In this document: positions 17,613 through 26,349 of the stretch, piece after piece
Layout of the letters: each line of letters starts with the position of its first letter
How positions within the stretch are numbered: position 1 is the first letter of the stretch
Source: Clostridia bacterium
Lineage (GTDB): Bacteria; Bacillota; Clostridia; Oscillospirales; Acutalibacteraceae
Direction of reading: 5' to 3'
NCBI GenBank assembly: GCA_017399405.1
Contig: JAFQCT010000006.1
Location: 1-64,000 of the forward strand
Length of the DNA: 64,000 nucleotides
The notes under the pieces: model-generated
What the model was told of the DNA's origin: nothing
Databases searched by the model: none
Seen by the model: only the letters and a program-made list of their open reading frames with translations
Made by a program: the position numbers and the translations under genes

Positions 17613-18071
17613 ATGAGTTTTTTAGACAGAATTAAGAACATTGTTAATGTTGATGAGGATGGTTACTATCCAGATGATGATGTTGATACAGGTGCATTTT
17701 TAGGCGATTTTGAAGAGGAAGAAAGACCTGCAAGACAACCTCGCAGAGCACCTCGTAACAATGACCAAGAAAAAGTTGTTAATATTCATACAACCGCACA
17801 ACTTCAGGTTGTTCTCTCAAAACCTGAAAAGTTTGAAGAAGCACTCGGTATTGCTGATAATCTTAACGAAAAAAGAACAGTTGTATTAAACCTTGAATCA
17901 GTAAGCAAAGATGTTGCTCGTCGTTTAATCGACTTCCTTACAGGCGTTGCTTACGCAAACAATGGTCAGATTAAGCGTGTTGCTAACAGCACTTTTATCA
18001 TTACACCTTATAATGTTGATGTTATGGGTGACTTACTTGACGAGCTTGAAAATAACGGTATGTTCTTCTAA
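17613..18071 (+). CDS. sepF: Cell division protein SepF
   Basis: SepF anchors and organises FtsZ at the septum. Residues 1-15 (MSFLDRIKNIVNVDE) form the amphipathic membrane-targeting helix. An acidic/Arg-rich linker follows (to ~55), and the C-terminal domain (~57-150) has the pattern VVNIHTTAQLQVVLSKPEKFEEA, VVLNLESVSKDVARRLIDFLTGVAYA, STFIITPYNVDV. GGAGG precedes ATG 17613. Its position between yggS and a DivIVA gene is the classic Firmicutes arrangement. Confidence 0.95.
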   Translation: MSFLDRIKNIVNVDEDGYYPDDDVDTGAFLGDFEEEERPARQPRRAPRNNDQEKVVNIHTTAQLQVVLSKPEKFEEALGIADNLNEKRTVVLNLESVSKDVARRLIDFLTGVAYANNGQIKRVANSTFIITPYNVDVMGDLLDELENNGMFF

Positions 18072-18081
18072 TCAAGAACAT
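18060..18081. repeat. Hairpin spanning the sepF stop codon
   Basis: ATGTTCTT (18060-18067) and AAGAACAT (18074-18081) pair perfectly around the stop codon. The following sequence is A/T-rich without a strong T-run. It may be a weak terminator or an mRNA end-stabiliser between sepF and the DivIVA gene. Confidence 0.45.
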
Positions 18082-18137
18082 ATATTTAATTATTATAATT
18101 AGCTCAAAATTGGGCAGAATGGGAAGGAAAATATTAA

Positions 18138-19154
18138 ATGCTTACACCTGATAAAATTAGAGAAAAATCATTTCAAACTACAGGTCGCGGTTCATATCGT
18201 GCAGAAGATGTTGATAACTTTTTAAGCGAAGTTACAGCATCTTATGAGCAGATGTTCAAAGAAAACGGTGACCTTATCAAAAAAATCACACTTCTTGCTA
18301 AAAAGATTGAAGAATATCGTGCAGATGAAGAAAGTCTTAAAATGGCACTTCTTAACGCACAAAAACTTGCTGATAAAATTGTAGCCGAAGCAAAAGAAAC
18401 TGCTGAAAAAGAAAATGCAGAAATCAATGCTGAAACTGCAAGACTTCACGAAATTGCTGAAAAAGCAGCTGCTGACGCTGAAGAAAATGCTAAAGCAGAG
18501 GCTGAAAAAATTGTTGCAGATGCAAAAGCAGAGGCTGAAAAACTTCTTGCTGACGCAAACGCACAGGCTAAAGATATTCTTGGCAACATTAACCGTAAGG
18601 TTACACACGAAAGCCTTGTTTATGAAATGCTTCAGAAAGAGGCTTCAGAATTCAAAGGCAAGTTAGTTAATATGTATAAGGAACATATTAACCTTATCAA
18701 CCAACTTCCTGAAATCGTAGAAGAAAAACTTGACGAAGAAGAACAGGTTGAAGAACCTGCACAAGAAGTTGTTGAAGAAACTATTGACGAAGAACCTGTT
18801 GTTATTGAAGAAGAAACACCTGTTGTAGTAATCGAAGAGATTGAAGAAATCGAAGAAGTAGAAGAAACAGCAGAAGAGGTTGTAGAAGAAACAGTTAATG
18901 TTATTGAAGAAGCAGCGGAAGTTGAAGAAACTAAAGAGGTAGAGGAAACTGAACCTGAAGTAGTTCCTGAGCCTGAAGTTAAAAAGCCATTCAAACTTGA
19001 TTTAAGTAAAATTGACTTTGCAGATGATGATGACTTCGTTACAGAGCCTGAAACTCCTGCAGTTGTAGAAACAGTTGATGAAATTGTTGAAGAAACTGAA
19101 GAAGATGACGCTCCAAAGTCAATCTCATTCAAAAACTTCTTTAAGAAAAAATAA
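18138..19154 (+). CDS. divIVA: DivIVA-domain cell division/polarity protein
   Basis: The N-terminus LTPDKIREKSFQTTGRGSYRAEDVDNFLSEV is the membrane-curvature-sensing DivIVA domain. A long coiled coil follows (~30-195), including Ala/Glu-rich AEAEKIVADAKAEAEKLLADA heptads. The last ~145 residues are a very acidic Glu/Val-rich tail ending in FKNFFKKK. That tail is much longer than in Bacillus DivIVA and has the base composition of a disordered spacer. GGGAAGGAAA precedes ATG 18138. Confidence 0.9.
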   Translation: MLTPDKIREKSFQTTGRGSYRAEDVDNFLSEVTASYEQMFKENGDLIKKITLLAKKIEEYRADEESLKMALLNAQKLADKIVAEAKETAEKENAEINAETARLHEIAEKAAADAEENAKAEAEKIVADAKAEAEKLLADANAQAKDILGNINRKVTHESLVYEMLQKEASEFKGKLVNMYKEHINLINQLPEIVEEKLDEEEQVEEPAQEVVEETIDEEPVVIEEETPVVVIEEIEEIEEVEETAEEVVEETVNVIEEAAEVEETKEVEETEPEVVPEPEVKKPFKLDLSKIDFADDDDFVTEPETPAVVETVDEIVEETEEDDAPKSISFKNFFKKK

Positions 19155-19172
19155 AACAAACGAGGTAATTAA

Positions 19173-19661
19173 ATGCTTCAAGTAATTACAGTATTATCCA
19201 TAGCAGTTCTTGTTGCATTGGACCAGTTAATAAAATTACTTGTAATTGAATATCTCGAGCCTATTGGCAGCCTTCCTTTAATAGACGGATTTCTTCGCTT
19301 GAAATACGCCGAAAACACAGGGGCTGCTTTTGGTTCGTTTAGTGAGTACACAAATATACTGTCAATTTTTACATTTATAGTAATTATATTCGGCATTGTT
19401 GCATTACTTTCAAAAAAGTTAAAGTTCGGTGTTGAATATGTGTGTATAGCACTAATTATTGCAGGTGGAATTGGTAATCTTATTGACCGTGTTTTCCGCG
19501 GATTTGTAGTTGATTATATTGAGCCACTTTTCATTGATTTTGCTATATTCAATTTTGCTGACATACTTGTTACTTGTAGTGCAGTTATGCTTGTTATATG
19601 GACTTTCTACGATATTTACAGAGAGCATAAAAAAGAAAAGGAACTAAAAGAAAATGAATGA
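19173..19661 (+). CDS. lspA: Lipoprotein signal peptidase (signal peptidase II)
   Basis: This membrane aspartyl protease cleaves prolipoproteins before the lipidated Cys. Four membrane helices are visible. The signature motifs are DQLIKLLV near the start, NTGAAFGSF, GGIGNLIDRVFRGFVVDYI and FNFADI, with the catalytic Asp residues in the last two. The length is 162 residues. It overlaps rluD by 8 bp, giving translational coupling. Confidence 0.96.
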   Translation: MLQVITVLSIAVLVALDQLIKLLVIEYLEPIGSLPLIDGFLRLKYAENTGAAFGSFSEYTNILSIFTFIVIIFGIVALLSKKLKFGVEYVCIALIIAGGIGNLIDRVFRGFVVDYIEPLFIDFAIFNFADILVTCSAVMLVIWTFYDIYREHKKEKELKENE

Positions 19662-20571
19662 AATTCTTATAGAAGTTCCTGAGAATTTTGAAGGGGAGCG
19701 AATTGATAAATTTCTATCCGTTCTTTTAGAAGATTCTTCGCGAAACGCAATACAAAAACTTATTGAAAACGGTAAAGTTTTAGTAAATGGTGCTGTTGTA
19801 AATAAGAAATATAAAGTCAGTACTGATGACGAAATTAAAATGCTTCCAAGTGAATTAAAACCGCTTGACGCTGAACCTGAAAACATTCCACTCCAAATAG
19901 TTTATGAAGACGAGCATTTGCTTGTTGTGAATAAACCTCGCGGAATGGTTGTTCACCCCGCACCGGGAAATTATAGTGGTACGCTTGTGAATGCACTTTT
20001 GTATCATTGTAAAGACTCACTTTCAGGAATTAACGGGATTTTGCGTCCCGGTATAGTTCACAGAATTGATAAAGATACAAGTGGTCTTTTAATTGTTGCT
20101 AAAACTGATAAGGCCCATATAGGACTTGCAGAACAGATTAAAGAACACAGTTTTACTCGTGAATATAACGCAGTAATTGTAGGTCACTTGAAAGAACAAC
20201 AGGGAACAGTTAATGCCCCAATCGGCAGAAATCCCAAAGACCGCAAAAAAATGTGTGTAACAATGACTAATTCCAAAAACGCAGTTACACACTATAATGT
20301 TATTGAAGATTATGAGGGTTATTCTCATATTTCACTAAAACTTGAAACAGGCAGAACTCACCAGATTCGTGTACATATGGCTCATTTAGGACACGCAGTT
20401 GCAGGTGATTATGTTTACGGAAATGATAAAAAAAGTGCTTACCTTAACGGTCAGTGCTTACACGCAATAAAAATCGGATTTGTTCACCCAATTACAAATG
20501 AATATCTTGAATTTACAAGTGAACTACCCGATTATTTCACAGAGTTTCTAAATAAACTCAAACACACCTGA
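19654..20571 (+). CDS. rluD: RluD-family 23S rRNA pseudouridine synthase
   Basis: The S4 RNA-binding domain (~14-75) precedes the catalytic domain. HRIDKDTSGLLIVAKTD carries the catalytic Asp, and GRTHQIRVHMAHLGHAVAGDYVYG is the standard C-terminal motif. The target uridines cannot be read from sequence; RluD-type (1911/1915/1917) is most likely. The lspA-rluD pair is typical for Firmicutes. Confidence 0.92.
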   Translation: MNEILIEVPENFEGERIDKFLSVLLEDSSRNAIQKLIENGKVLVNGAVVNKKYKVSTDDEIKMLPSELKPLDAEPENIPLQIVYEDEHLLVVNKPRGMVVHPAPGNYSGTLVNALLYHCKDSLSGINGILRPGIVHRIDKDTSGLLIVAKTDKAHIGLAEQIKEHSFTREYNAVIVGHLKEQQGTVNAPIGRNPKDRKKMCVTMTNSKNAVTHYNVIEDYEGYSHISLKLETGRTHQIRVHMAHLGHAVAGDYVYGNDKKSAYLNGQCLHAIKIGFVHPITNEYLEFTSELPDYFTEFLNKLKHT

Positions 20572-20584
20572 GGAGGTGTCACCC

Positions 20585-21415
20585 TTGGCGAATAAAAATC
20601 TTTCACATTGGCTTGTTGTGTCCGATATTGATGGCACGCTTAATAATAAGTTAAGACAGTTGCCAAAACGAAATCGTGATGCAATCAATCGTTTCGTGCT
20701 TGAATGTAATGGTAATTTTACATTAGCATCAGGCAGAAATGTTCAGTCAATGCGTAAGCATTATGAAAGACTACCAATAGCAGGTACACCTGCGGTAATT
20801 CTTAATGGTGCCGGTGTTTATGATTATAACCACGAAAAAATGCTTCATTTTGATGCTATAAATGAGCACGCTATGGATTTGGTTTTCGAGATTTATAAGC
20901 GTTTTCCACTTGTTGAAATTGAAATTTTAACAGATAAAATGATTTATACTTTGAATTCAAGAGTTTTTGCTCGCGTAATGGTTATGGCTGACAAACTTCA
21001 CTATGTGAATTGCAAACACCCTGACGAAATTCCAAGAGAGAATTGGGGTAAAGTAATTTTTCTTGGTATGCCTGATTTAATAAAAAGAATTAGAAAATAT
21101 GTTGATACATTGACTGACACAAGAGCAAACTTTATGTCAAGTTCAATTTCATCTTTTGAAATGCTTAACGAGGGTGTGCATAAAGGTACTGCAGTTATGA
21201 AAATAGCAGAACTTTATGATATTGAGCATAAGTATACAGCAGCAATCGGCGATTATTTCAATGATTACGATATGCTTAAAACTGTGGGACTTCCAGCATG
21301 TTGCGGACAAGCACCAAAGGCAATGCACGAAATTGCAAAATTTCACGCGTGCCATTGTAACAAAGGTGCTGTTGCAGACTTGCTTGAATACATAATGAAT
21401 GATTACAAAGAATAA
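20585..21415 (+). CDS. HAD-superfamily phosphatase, Cof type
   Basis: VSDIDGTLNNK (motif I) and AIGDYFNDYDMLKTVGLPACCGQAP (motif IV) define a Cof-like type IIB HAD sugar-phosphate or nucleotide phosphatase. A cap domain lies between them. The start is the TTG at 20585, 8 nt after AGGAGG (20571-20576); the GTG at 20576 overlaps that RBS and is rejected. It follows rluD by 13 bp. Confidence 0.88.
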   Translation: MANKNLSHWLVVSDIDGTLNNKLRQLPKRNRDAINRFVLECNGNFTLASGRNVQSMRKHYERLPIAGTPAVILNGAGVYDYNHEKMLHFDAINEHAMDLVFEIYKRFPLVEIEILTDKMIYTLNSRVFARVMVMADKLHYVNCKHPDEIPRENWGKVIFLGMPDLIKRIRKYVDTLTDTRANFMSSSISSFEMLNEGVHKGTAVMKIAELYDIEHKYTAAIGDYFNDYDMLKTVGLPACCGQAPKAMHEIAKFHACHCNKGAVADLLEYIMNDYKE

Positions 21416-21437
21416 TTAAAAAATAGGGGGAGTAAAA

Positions 21438-22286
21438 ATGAACGCTTCTTTGAAAAAAGAACTTGAAATTTTTGCAACAAAAGAAAGACTTCTCTTGTTA
21501 GAGGGTATTTTCAATGCAAAGGCAGGCCATCCGGGTGGCTCACTTTCAATTGCTGAACTTATGGCATATCTTTACAATGTAGAGATGAAAGTTGATGCTT
21601 CAAATCCAAAATGGGAAGACAGAGACCGTTTTGTTCTTTCAAAAGGTCACGCAGCTCCTGCACTTTATGCAACACTTGCACTTAAAGGATTTTTCCCAAC
21701 TGAAGATATGAAAAAACTCCGTAAATCAGATTCATATCTTCAAGGTCACCCAAGTATGAAATGCGTACCGGGTGTAGATATGAGTACAGGTTCACTCGGT
21801 CAAGGTATTTCAACTGCGGTTGGTATGGCTCTTGCAGCAAAACTTGATAAGAAAGATACAAGAGTTTACACAATTCTTGGTGATGGTGAAATCGAAGAAG
21901 GTCAGGTTTGGGAAGCAGCAATGTTTGCAAATGCAAAGAAACTTGACAACCTTGTAGTAATCGTTGATAATAACAATCTTCAGATTGACGGTACTGTTGA
22001 AGAAGTTAACTCACCATATCCAATCCCTGAAAAGTTTGTTGCATTCGGCTTTAATACTATTGAAATCGATGGTAATAACCTTGATGAAATCGAAACTGCA
22101 TTTGAAAATGCAAAGAATTGTAAGGGCAAGCCAACAGCAATTATTGCAAAAACAGTTAAGGGCAAAGGCGTTTCTTATATGGAAAATGCAGTTAACTGGC
22201 ACGGTGCAGCACCAAATGAAGAACTTTATAATACAGCAGTAGCAGAACTTACTGCAAAACTTAATGAATTGGAGGCAGCAAAATGA
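21438..22286 (+). CDS. Transketolase, N-terminal (TPP-binding) subunit
   Basis: This is the first half of a split transketolase that interconverts pentose-, triose- and hexose-phosphates. KAGHPGGSLS, LSKGHAAPALYA, and GDGEIEEGQVWEAAMFANAKKL with DNNNLQIDG form the TPP/Mg site. It ends with WHGAAPNEE, and the 282-residue length matches N-terminal halves. GGGGGAG precedes ATG 21438. It overlaps the C-terminal subunit by 4 bp (ATGA). Confidence 0.93.
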   Translation: MNASLKKELEIFATKERLLLLEGIFNAKAGHPGGSLSIAELMAYLYNVEMKVDASNPKWEDRDRFVLSKGHAAPALYATLALKGFFPTEDMKKLRKSDSYLQGHPSMKCVPGVDMSTGSLGQGISTAVGMALAAKLDKKDTRVYTILGDGEIEEGQVWEAAMFANAKKLDNLVVIVDNNNLQIDGTVEEVNSPYPIPEKFVAFGFNTIEIDGNNLDEIETAFENAKNCKGKPTAIIAKTVKGKGVSYMENAVNWHGAAPNEELYNTAVAELTAKLNELEAAK

Positions 22287-23230
22287 GTGAAGTAATCAAA
22301 ACAGCTACAAGAGACGCTTACGGTAAAGCCCTTGTTGAATTAGGTAATACAGATGCTAAAGTCCTTGTTCTTGATGCAGACCTTGCTGCTGCTACAAAAA
22401 CAGGAATGTTCAAAAAGGAACACCCTGAAAAATTCATTGACTGTGGTATCGCAGAAGGTAATATGATGGGTATTGCTGCGGGTCTTGCAGCATCAGGTTA
22501 CACAGTATTCGCATCATCATTCGCAATGTTTGCTGCAGGTCGTGCATTTGAACAGGTTAGAAACTCAATCGGTTATCCTCACCTTAATGTTAAAATCGGT
22601 GCAACTCACGCAGGTATTTCTGTTGGTGAAGATGGTGCAAGCCACCAGTGTTGCGAAGATATCGGTCTTATGAGAACAATTCCGGGTATGGTTATTCTTA
22701 ACCCTGCTGATGATGTTGAAGCAAGACTTTGCGTACTTGCAGCAGCAGAACATGATGGCCCTGTTTATATGCGATTTGGTCGTCTTGCAGTGCCAAGAGT
22801 ATTTGACGAAGATTATAAGTTTGAAATCGGTAAAGGTAATGTTCTTAAAGAAGGCGACGATGTAACAATTATCGCAACAGGCCTTATGGTTAACGAAGCT
22901 CTTATGGCTTATGAAGAACTTAAAGCAGAGGGCATTTCTGCAAGAGTTGTTAATATGGCTACAATTAAGCCTATTGACCGTGAACTTGTAATCGATAGTG
23001 CAAAGAAAACAGGCGTAATCGTTACTGCAGAAGAACACAATGTAATCGGTGGTCTTGGTTCAGCAGTTGCAGAAGTTGTTTGTGAAACAGTTCCTGTTCC
23101 CGTACTTCGCGTAGGTGTTGAAGACACATTCGGTAAATCAGGTCCAGCAGTTCAACTTCTTCACGAATTCGGACTTGACGCTGCAAACATCGTTGCAAAA
23201 TGCAAACAAGCAGTAGCACTTAAAAAGTAA
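22283..23230 (+). CDS. Transketolase, C-terminal subunit
   Basis: The pyrimidine-binding and C-terminal domains of transketolase make up this second half. Motifs are DADLAAATKT, FIDCGIAEGNMMGIAAGLAASG (with the catalytic Glu that activates TPP), and FGKSGPAVQLLHEFGL near the end. Its 315 residues and coupling to the preceding gene indicate an alpha2-beta2-like split enzyme, common in clostridia. A strong hairpin follows the gene. Confidence 0.93.
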   Translation: MSEVIKTATRDAYGKALVELGNTDAKVLVLDADLAAATKTGMFKKEHPEKFIDCGIAEGNMMGIAAGLAASGYTVFASSFAMFAAGRAFEQVRNSIGYPHLNVKIGATHAGISVGEDGASHQCCEDIGLMRTIPGMVILNPADDVEARLCVLAAAEHDGPVYMRFGRLAVPRVFDEDYKFEIGKGNVLKEGDDVTIIATGLMVNEALMAYEELKAEGISARVVNMATIKPIDRELVIDSAKKTGVIVTAEEHNVIGGLGSAVAEVVCETVPVPVLRVGVEDTFGKSGPAVQLLHEFGLDAANIVAKCKQAVALKK

Positions 23231-23239
23231 TCAATTCTG

Positions 23240-23273
23240 GTAGGGCGGGGTCTTGACCCCGCCGTTGCTTTTT
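23240..23273 (+). terminator. REP-like GTAG hairpin 5 acting as terminator
   Basis: GTAG (23240-23243) is followed by GGCGGGGTC, TT and GACCCCGCC (23244-23263), then GTTGCTTTTT. The very GC-rich 9-bp stem stands out from the AT-rich surroundings and ends the transketolase transcript. Confidence 0.75.
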
Positions 23274-23309
23274 AATATAATATTTATATAAATTAAATGA
23301 GGTGCAATT

Positions 23310-24017
23310 ATGTTGGACTATTTTTCAAATGGCAAAGGCAAACCGTTTGTAGTTTTTGCATTTACAATTATTGCATATATCTTATTTGCGTTATCAACTA
23401 TATTTGCTTTATCCATCTGCACCGAATGGTACGGATTAGTAATCGGTGCCATTTTAATGATTTTAGCAGTACCTGTTCATATATTTGCTAAAAAGCATAA
23501 ATTACTTTATATTTTAAGTTATGCTCTTAATACCGTTGGTAGTGGATTTGCAGTATCTGCATATTATCTTGAAAAACAGTTGACAGTAATACCTGAAAAT
23601 ATGTTTTTACCAATGTTAATACCTGCAATAATTTCATTGATTACATATTTGCTTGTAAGATTTTTCCCGAAAATAAAAAAGTTTGTTCTTGCAATATCCA
23701 CTATTGGTACAATTGCAATGCTTATAGCGTTTGCTGTTTTGTGGATTAAAAACGGTTACGAGTTTTACAGCTTTGCTTTTTTCAATTCTGTTTTCACTCT
23801 GTTTTATGTAGTAGTTGATGCAGTAACAGTAGGGGAATATGATAGGTTAGTTATAAGGGATATTTCATTTGGCAGTTTTGGCATTTTCCTTGTAATTGCA
23901 TTAGTTGTACTTTTCATAATAAGCGAGGGCGAAATTTTAGACGGTGTATTTGACGGGATTTTCGACTTTGGCTCAGCAGGAGAAACAAAACCAAAAAACA
24001 ATAAAAGATATAAATAA
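23310..24017 (+). CDS. Polytopic membrane protein of unknown function
   Basis: The protein has 235 residues with about seven hydrophobic segments, for example FVVFAFTIIAYILFALSTIFAL and GLVIGAILMILAVPVHIFA, and a polar C-terminus. I recognise no domain or catalytic motif. GAGGTG precedes ATG 23310. It has its own terminator, so it is separate from the two-component genes downstream. An A/T-rich stretch with TATAAT-like sequence lies just upstream. Confidence 0.75.
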   Translation: MLDYFSNGKGKPFVVFAFTIIAYILFALSTIFALSICTEWYGLVIGAILMILAVPVHIFAKKHKLLYILSYALNTVGSGFAVSAYYLEKQLTVIPENMFLPMLIPAIISLITYLLVRFFPKIKKFVLAISTIGTIAMLIAFAVLWIKNGYEFYSFAFFNSVFTLFYVVVDAVTVGEYDRLVIRDISFGSFGIFLVIALVVLFIISEGEILDGVFDGIFDFGSAGETKPKNNKRYK

Positions 24018-24023
24018 TAAAAG

Positions 24024-24055
24024 ATATGCACCATATTATGTGGTGCATATTTTTT
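24024..24055 (+). terminator. Intrinsic terminator
   Basis: ATATGCACCA (24024-24033) pairs perfectly with TGGTGCATAT (24041-24050), followed by a T-run. It ends the membrane protein gene and isolates the two-component operon. Confidence 0.88.
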
Positions 24056-24073
24056 GTCACATTTTGTATTCTT

Positions 24074-24111
24074 GCAAAAATGCGGAAAAATCTTGCAATT
24101 TTGCAATTCAC
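24074..24111 (+). promoter_or_regulatory. Candidate LytTR-type direct-repeat site A
   Basis: GCAAAAATG (24074-24082) and GCAATTTTG (24095-24103) are spaced by exactly 12 bp, the layout bound by LytTR regulators such as AgrA and ComE. A third element GCAATTCAC (24103-24111) abuts the -35 box. The same three elements with the same spacing lie at 26172-26209 upstream of the giant LRR gene. Binding by the adjacent regulator is inferred. Confidence 0.6.
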
Positions 24112-24140
24112 TTGCTATTGAATACTGATTTTGATAGAAT
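24112..24140 (+). promoter_or_regulatory. Promoter of the two-component operon
   Basis: TTGCTA (24112-24117) and TAGAAT (24135-24140) are separated by 17 bp, directly after the repeat site. The -35 is imperfect, as expected for an activator-dependent promoter. Confidence 0.55.
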
Positions 24141-24188
24141 TATATTGAGTTATAAGAGGCTTTTTCTATATGAAAACGGAGTGGTTAT

Positions 24189-24887
24189 ATGCGAATACTA
24201 ATTTGCGATGATGAAATCAAAAACATAAACGGTTTGAAAAGTTATGTTGAAGAATATATGAATAATCGTGGTATTACTTTTGAAATAGAAACTACTACAA
24301 ATCCTACTGCTGTTGCCCTAAGTGATACTGCCTATGATTTAGTGTTCCTTGATATTCAAATGCCTGAGCTTGATGGGTTTAGTTTGGCTCGTGAATTGAA
24401 AAGAAAAAATAGTAAAGTGGTCGTTTTCTTTATAACTGCATTTAATGAGTATCAAGACGATGCTATGGATTTACAGGTGTTTAGATTCTTTGAAAAACCA
24501 TTTGATGTGAAGCGTTTGTATTCAAGTCTTGATAAGGCTATGGAATATATTGATGGTGCTTATGTTGATGTTTTTGTCTATAACAATAAAGAACATAAAC
24601 GAATTTTAGTTGACGATATTATATATATCAAAAGAGAAAATAGAAAAAACTATCTTTACACCAAAGATGGTGAAATTATTGTTCGTGAATCAATAGAAGA
24701 ATGGAATGAAAAACTTCCTACAACATTTTTCTATTTATTACATAAATCTTATTTAGTAAATCTTCACTATGTTACAAGATACAACTATACAGAAGTATAT
24801 CTTAATGAAACAATAAGAATTCCTGTTGCACCAAGAAAGCAAGCAGATTTCCATAAGGCTTGGTTCAATTACCTTAAAAGGAGATAA
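24189..24887 (+). CDS. LytTR-family response regulator
   Basis: The REC domain (1-~120) has the acidic pocket CDDE near the start, the phospho-Asp in LVFLDIQMPELDG, Thr in ITAFNEY and Lys in FEKPF. The LytTR DNA-binding domain (~135-230) shows DIIYIKRENRKNYLYTKDGEI and HKSYLVNLHYV. Such regulators bind paired 9-bp direct repeats spaced by 12-13 bp. A matching site lies upstream. GTTATATG holds the start; the RBS is weak. The sensor kinase starts 2 bp after the stop. Confidence 0.92.
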   Translation: MRILICDDEIKNINGLKSYVEEYMNNRGITFEIETTTNPTAVALSDTAYDLVFLDIQMPELDGFSLARELKRKNSKVVVFFITAFNEYQDDAMDLQVFRFFEKPFDVKRLYSSLDKAMEYIDGAYVDVFVYNNKEHKRILVDDIIYIKRENRKNYLYTKDGEIIVRESIEEWNEKLPTTFFYLLHKSYLVNLHYVTRYNYTEVYLNETIRIPVAPRKQADFHKAWFNYLKRR

Positions 24888-24889
24888 CT

Positions 24890-26164
24890 ATGACTTATTA
24901 TATTATTTTGACAGTTGCCTACATTATAGAACTGTTTGCAACATATATAGTTTTTTCTCAATTAGGAGAGAAAAGAATGAAACCTTTGTTTTGCTTACTT
25001 ACAGGTTCAGGGCTATTCATTCTTGCTTATTTTGTAAATATTCTGTCCATTAGTAATGCGTGGATAAATATTCTTTTTTATCCTTTTGTGTGCACTCTAT
25101 TTGCTGTTTTATGCTTTAAGATTGAAATCCCCAAAGCGGCCTTGTGGTCTGTTTTATTGGAATTTATTTGTATATCATTAGAATATGTATTTGAATCTAT
25201 TTTAGTGGTCGTATCAAATACAGATATTTTTGGATATCGTGATAATGATTTTATAGCATTTTATGTTGTTGCAACAAGTAAAGGTGCATTCTTTTTGGTA
25301 TGTGCATTGTTGTCACGACTATTGAACAAAGAAAATCATTCAAAAGTACCGGCATCTTTTTATCTTTATCCAGTTTCGGCAATTTTGGTAATTACAATAT
25401 TCTGGTACACTACAAATGACAACAAATTTTATCAGATTTTAATGTTTGCAGTTGGAACATTGTTGTTATTATCATCAATATTTTTGTTTATTGCATACCA
25501 ACGAAACATTGAAAGAGAAAACGAACTTTTTCAGTTGAAAAATGAAATGAATAGAATTGAAACTGAAAATACTTATTACGATATTCTCGAGAAGCAAAAT
25601 CAGGATTTAATGATATATGCACACGATGCTAAAAACCATTTGACTGCAATTAAGAGTCTTAATACAGACCCACAAATCGAAGAGTATATAAATAAAATGT
25701 CTGAAAGCTTAGCGTTTTATAGTAAGGTTAGTCATAGTGGAAATAAAACATTAGATGTAATTATTAATAAGTATTTGACTGAATGTGAAATAAAAGGAGT
25801 AACCTTCACTTTTGATATTCGCCTTAAAAATCTTGAATATGTTGAAGATTATGATTTAGTAACAATTTTAGGAAATCTTCTTGATAACGCATTGGAGTCC
25901 GCTGAAAAATCAGAAAAGCGAGAAATTTCAATATCAACGGATTATCGTAATACATACGATGTTTTAATTATTACTAATAGTTGCGATACTCAACCAAAAT
26001 CGGTTAATGAGAAACTATTTACTACTAAAAGTGATAAGAAATTTCATGGTGTGGGACTTAAGAGTGTTGCAAAAACACTAAAAAAATATAACGGTGACTA
26101 TGACTGGGAATATGATAGTGAAAATAAGGTGTTCACAGCAACTGTTATGCTGACAAATAAGTGA
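24890..26164 (+). CDS. GHKL-family sensor histidine kinase (AgrC-like)
   Basis: About six membrane helices fill residues 1-205, and a short coiled coil follows. The H-box YAHDAKNHLTAIK (about residue 245) is the HPK10-type motif found in AgrC/ComD kinases. The ATPase part has NLLDNALESAEKS (N-box), and GVGLKSVAKTLKKYNGDY closes it. AAAGGAG precedes ATG 24890. No agrB or agrD homologue lies nearby, so the signal is unknown. The kinase and regulator probably control the LRR gene downstream. Confidence 0.92.
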   Translation: MTYYIILTVAYIIELFATYIVFSQLGEKRMKPLFCLLTGSGLFILAYFVNILSISNAWINILFYPFVCTLFAVLCFKIEIPKAALWSVLLEFICISLEYVFESILVVVSNTDIFGYRDNDFIAFYVVATSKGAFFLVCALLSRLLNKENHSKVPASFYLYPVSAILVITIFWYTTNDNKFYQILMFAVGTLLLLSSIFLFIAYQRNIERENELFQLKNEMNRIETENTYYDILEKQNQDLMIYAHDAKNHLTAIKSLNTDPQIEEYINKMSESLAFYSKVSHSGNKTLDVIINKYLTECEIKGVTFTFDIRLKNLEYVEDYDLVTILGNLLDNALESAEKSEKREISISTDYRNTYDVLIITNSCDTQPKSVNEKLFTTKSDKKFHGVGLKSVAKTLKKYNGDYDWEYDSENKVFTATVMLTNK

Positions 26165-26171
26165 TTTTCTT

Positions 26172-26209
26172 GCAATTTGACCGCTTTTTTCTGCAGTTTT
26201 GCAATTCAC
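26172..26209 (+). promoter_or_regulatory. Candidate LytTR-type direct-repeat site B
   Basis: GCAATTTGA (26172-26180), 12 bp, GCAGTTTTG (26193-26201), then GCAATTCAC (26201-26209). The arrangement reproduces site A base for base in spacing, with 15 identical bases in the last block (26197-26211 versus 24099-24113). It lies immediately upstream of the -35 of the giant LRR gene. Confidence 0.62.
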
Positions 26210-26210
26210 T

Positions 26211-26239
26211 TTACTTTGATTATTGCATCAATATATAAT
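26211..26239 (+). promoter_or_regulatory. Promoter of the giant LRR gene
   Basis: TTACTT (26211-26216) and a perfect TATAAT (26234-26239) are 17 bp apart. The poor -35 next to a direct-repeat site suggests activation by a bound regulator. It predicts a leader of about 100 nt. Confidence 0.6.
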
Positions 26240-26248
26240 TGACTTAAA

Positions 26249-26318
26249 GGTAAAAAAAGAAAGGTGTTTACTTTCCTTTTATTACCATACAAAATATTGT
26301 CGCACATCTAAAATGTGC
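26249..26318 (+). other. Structured 5' leader of the giant LRR gene
   Basis: Two hairpins can be drawn: GGTAA...AGAAAG with CTTTCC...TTACC (26249-26286, with bulges) and GCACAT with ATGTGC (26302-26318). The RBS ACAGGAGATGAGG lies 10-20 nt before ATG 26350. It matches no riboswitch that I know. It may only set mRNA stability. Confidence 0.4.
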
Positions 26319-26349
26319 ATTATTTAATCGGGAAACAGGAGATGAGGTT

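Noticed and set aside
18632-19159. 175-codon minus-strand frame rich in Ser/Thr opposite the DivIVA gene
   Set aside because: It is the antisense of the Glu/Val-rich tail; its S/T runs arise from GAA/GAG codons read backwards.
24018-24188. An agrD-like peptide gene or small ORF before the LytTR operon
   Set aside because: The interval holds a terminator, the direct repeats and a promoter; I find no start with RBS followed by a plausible peptide.
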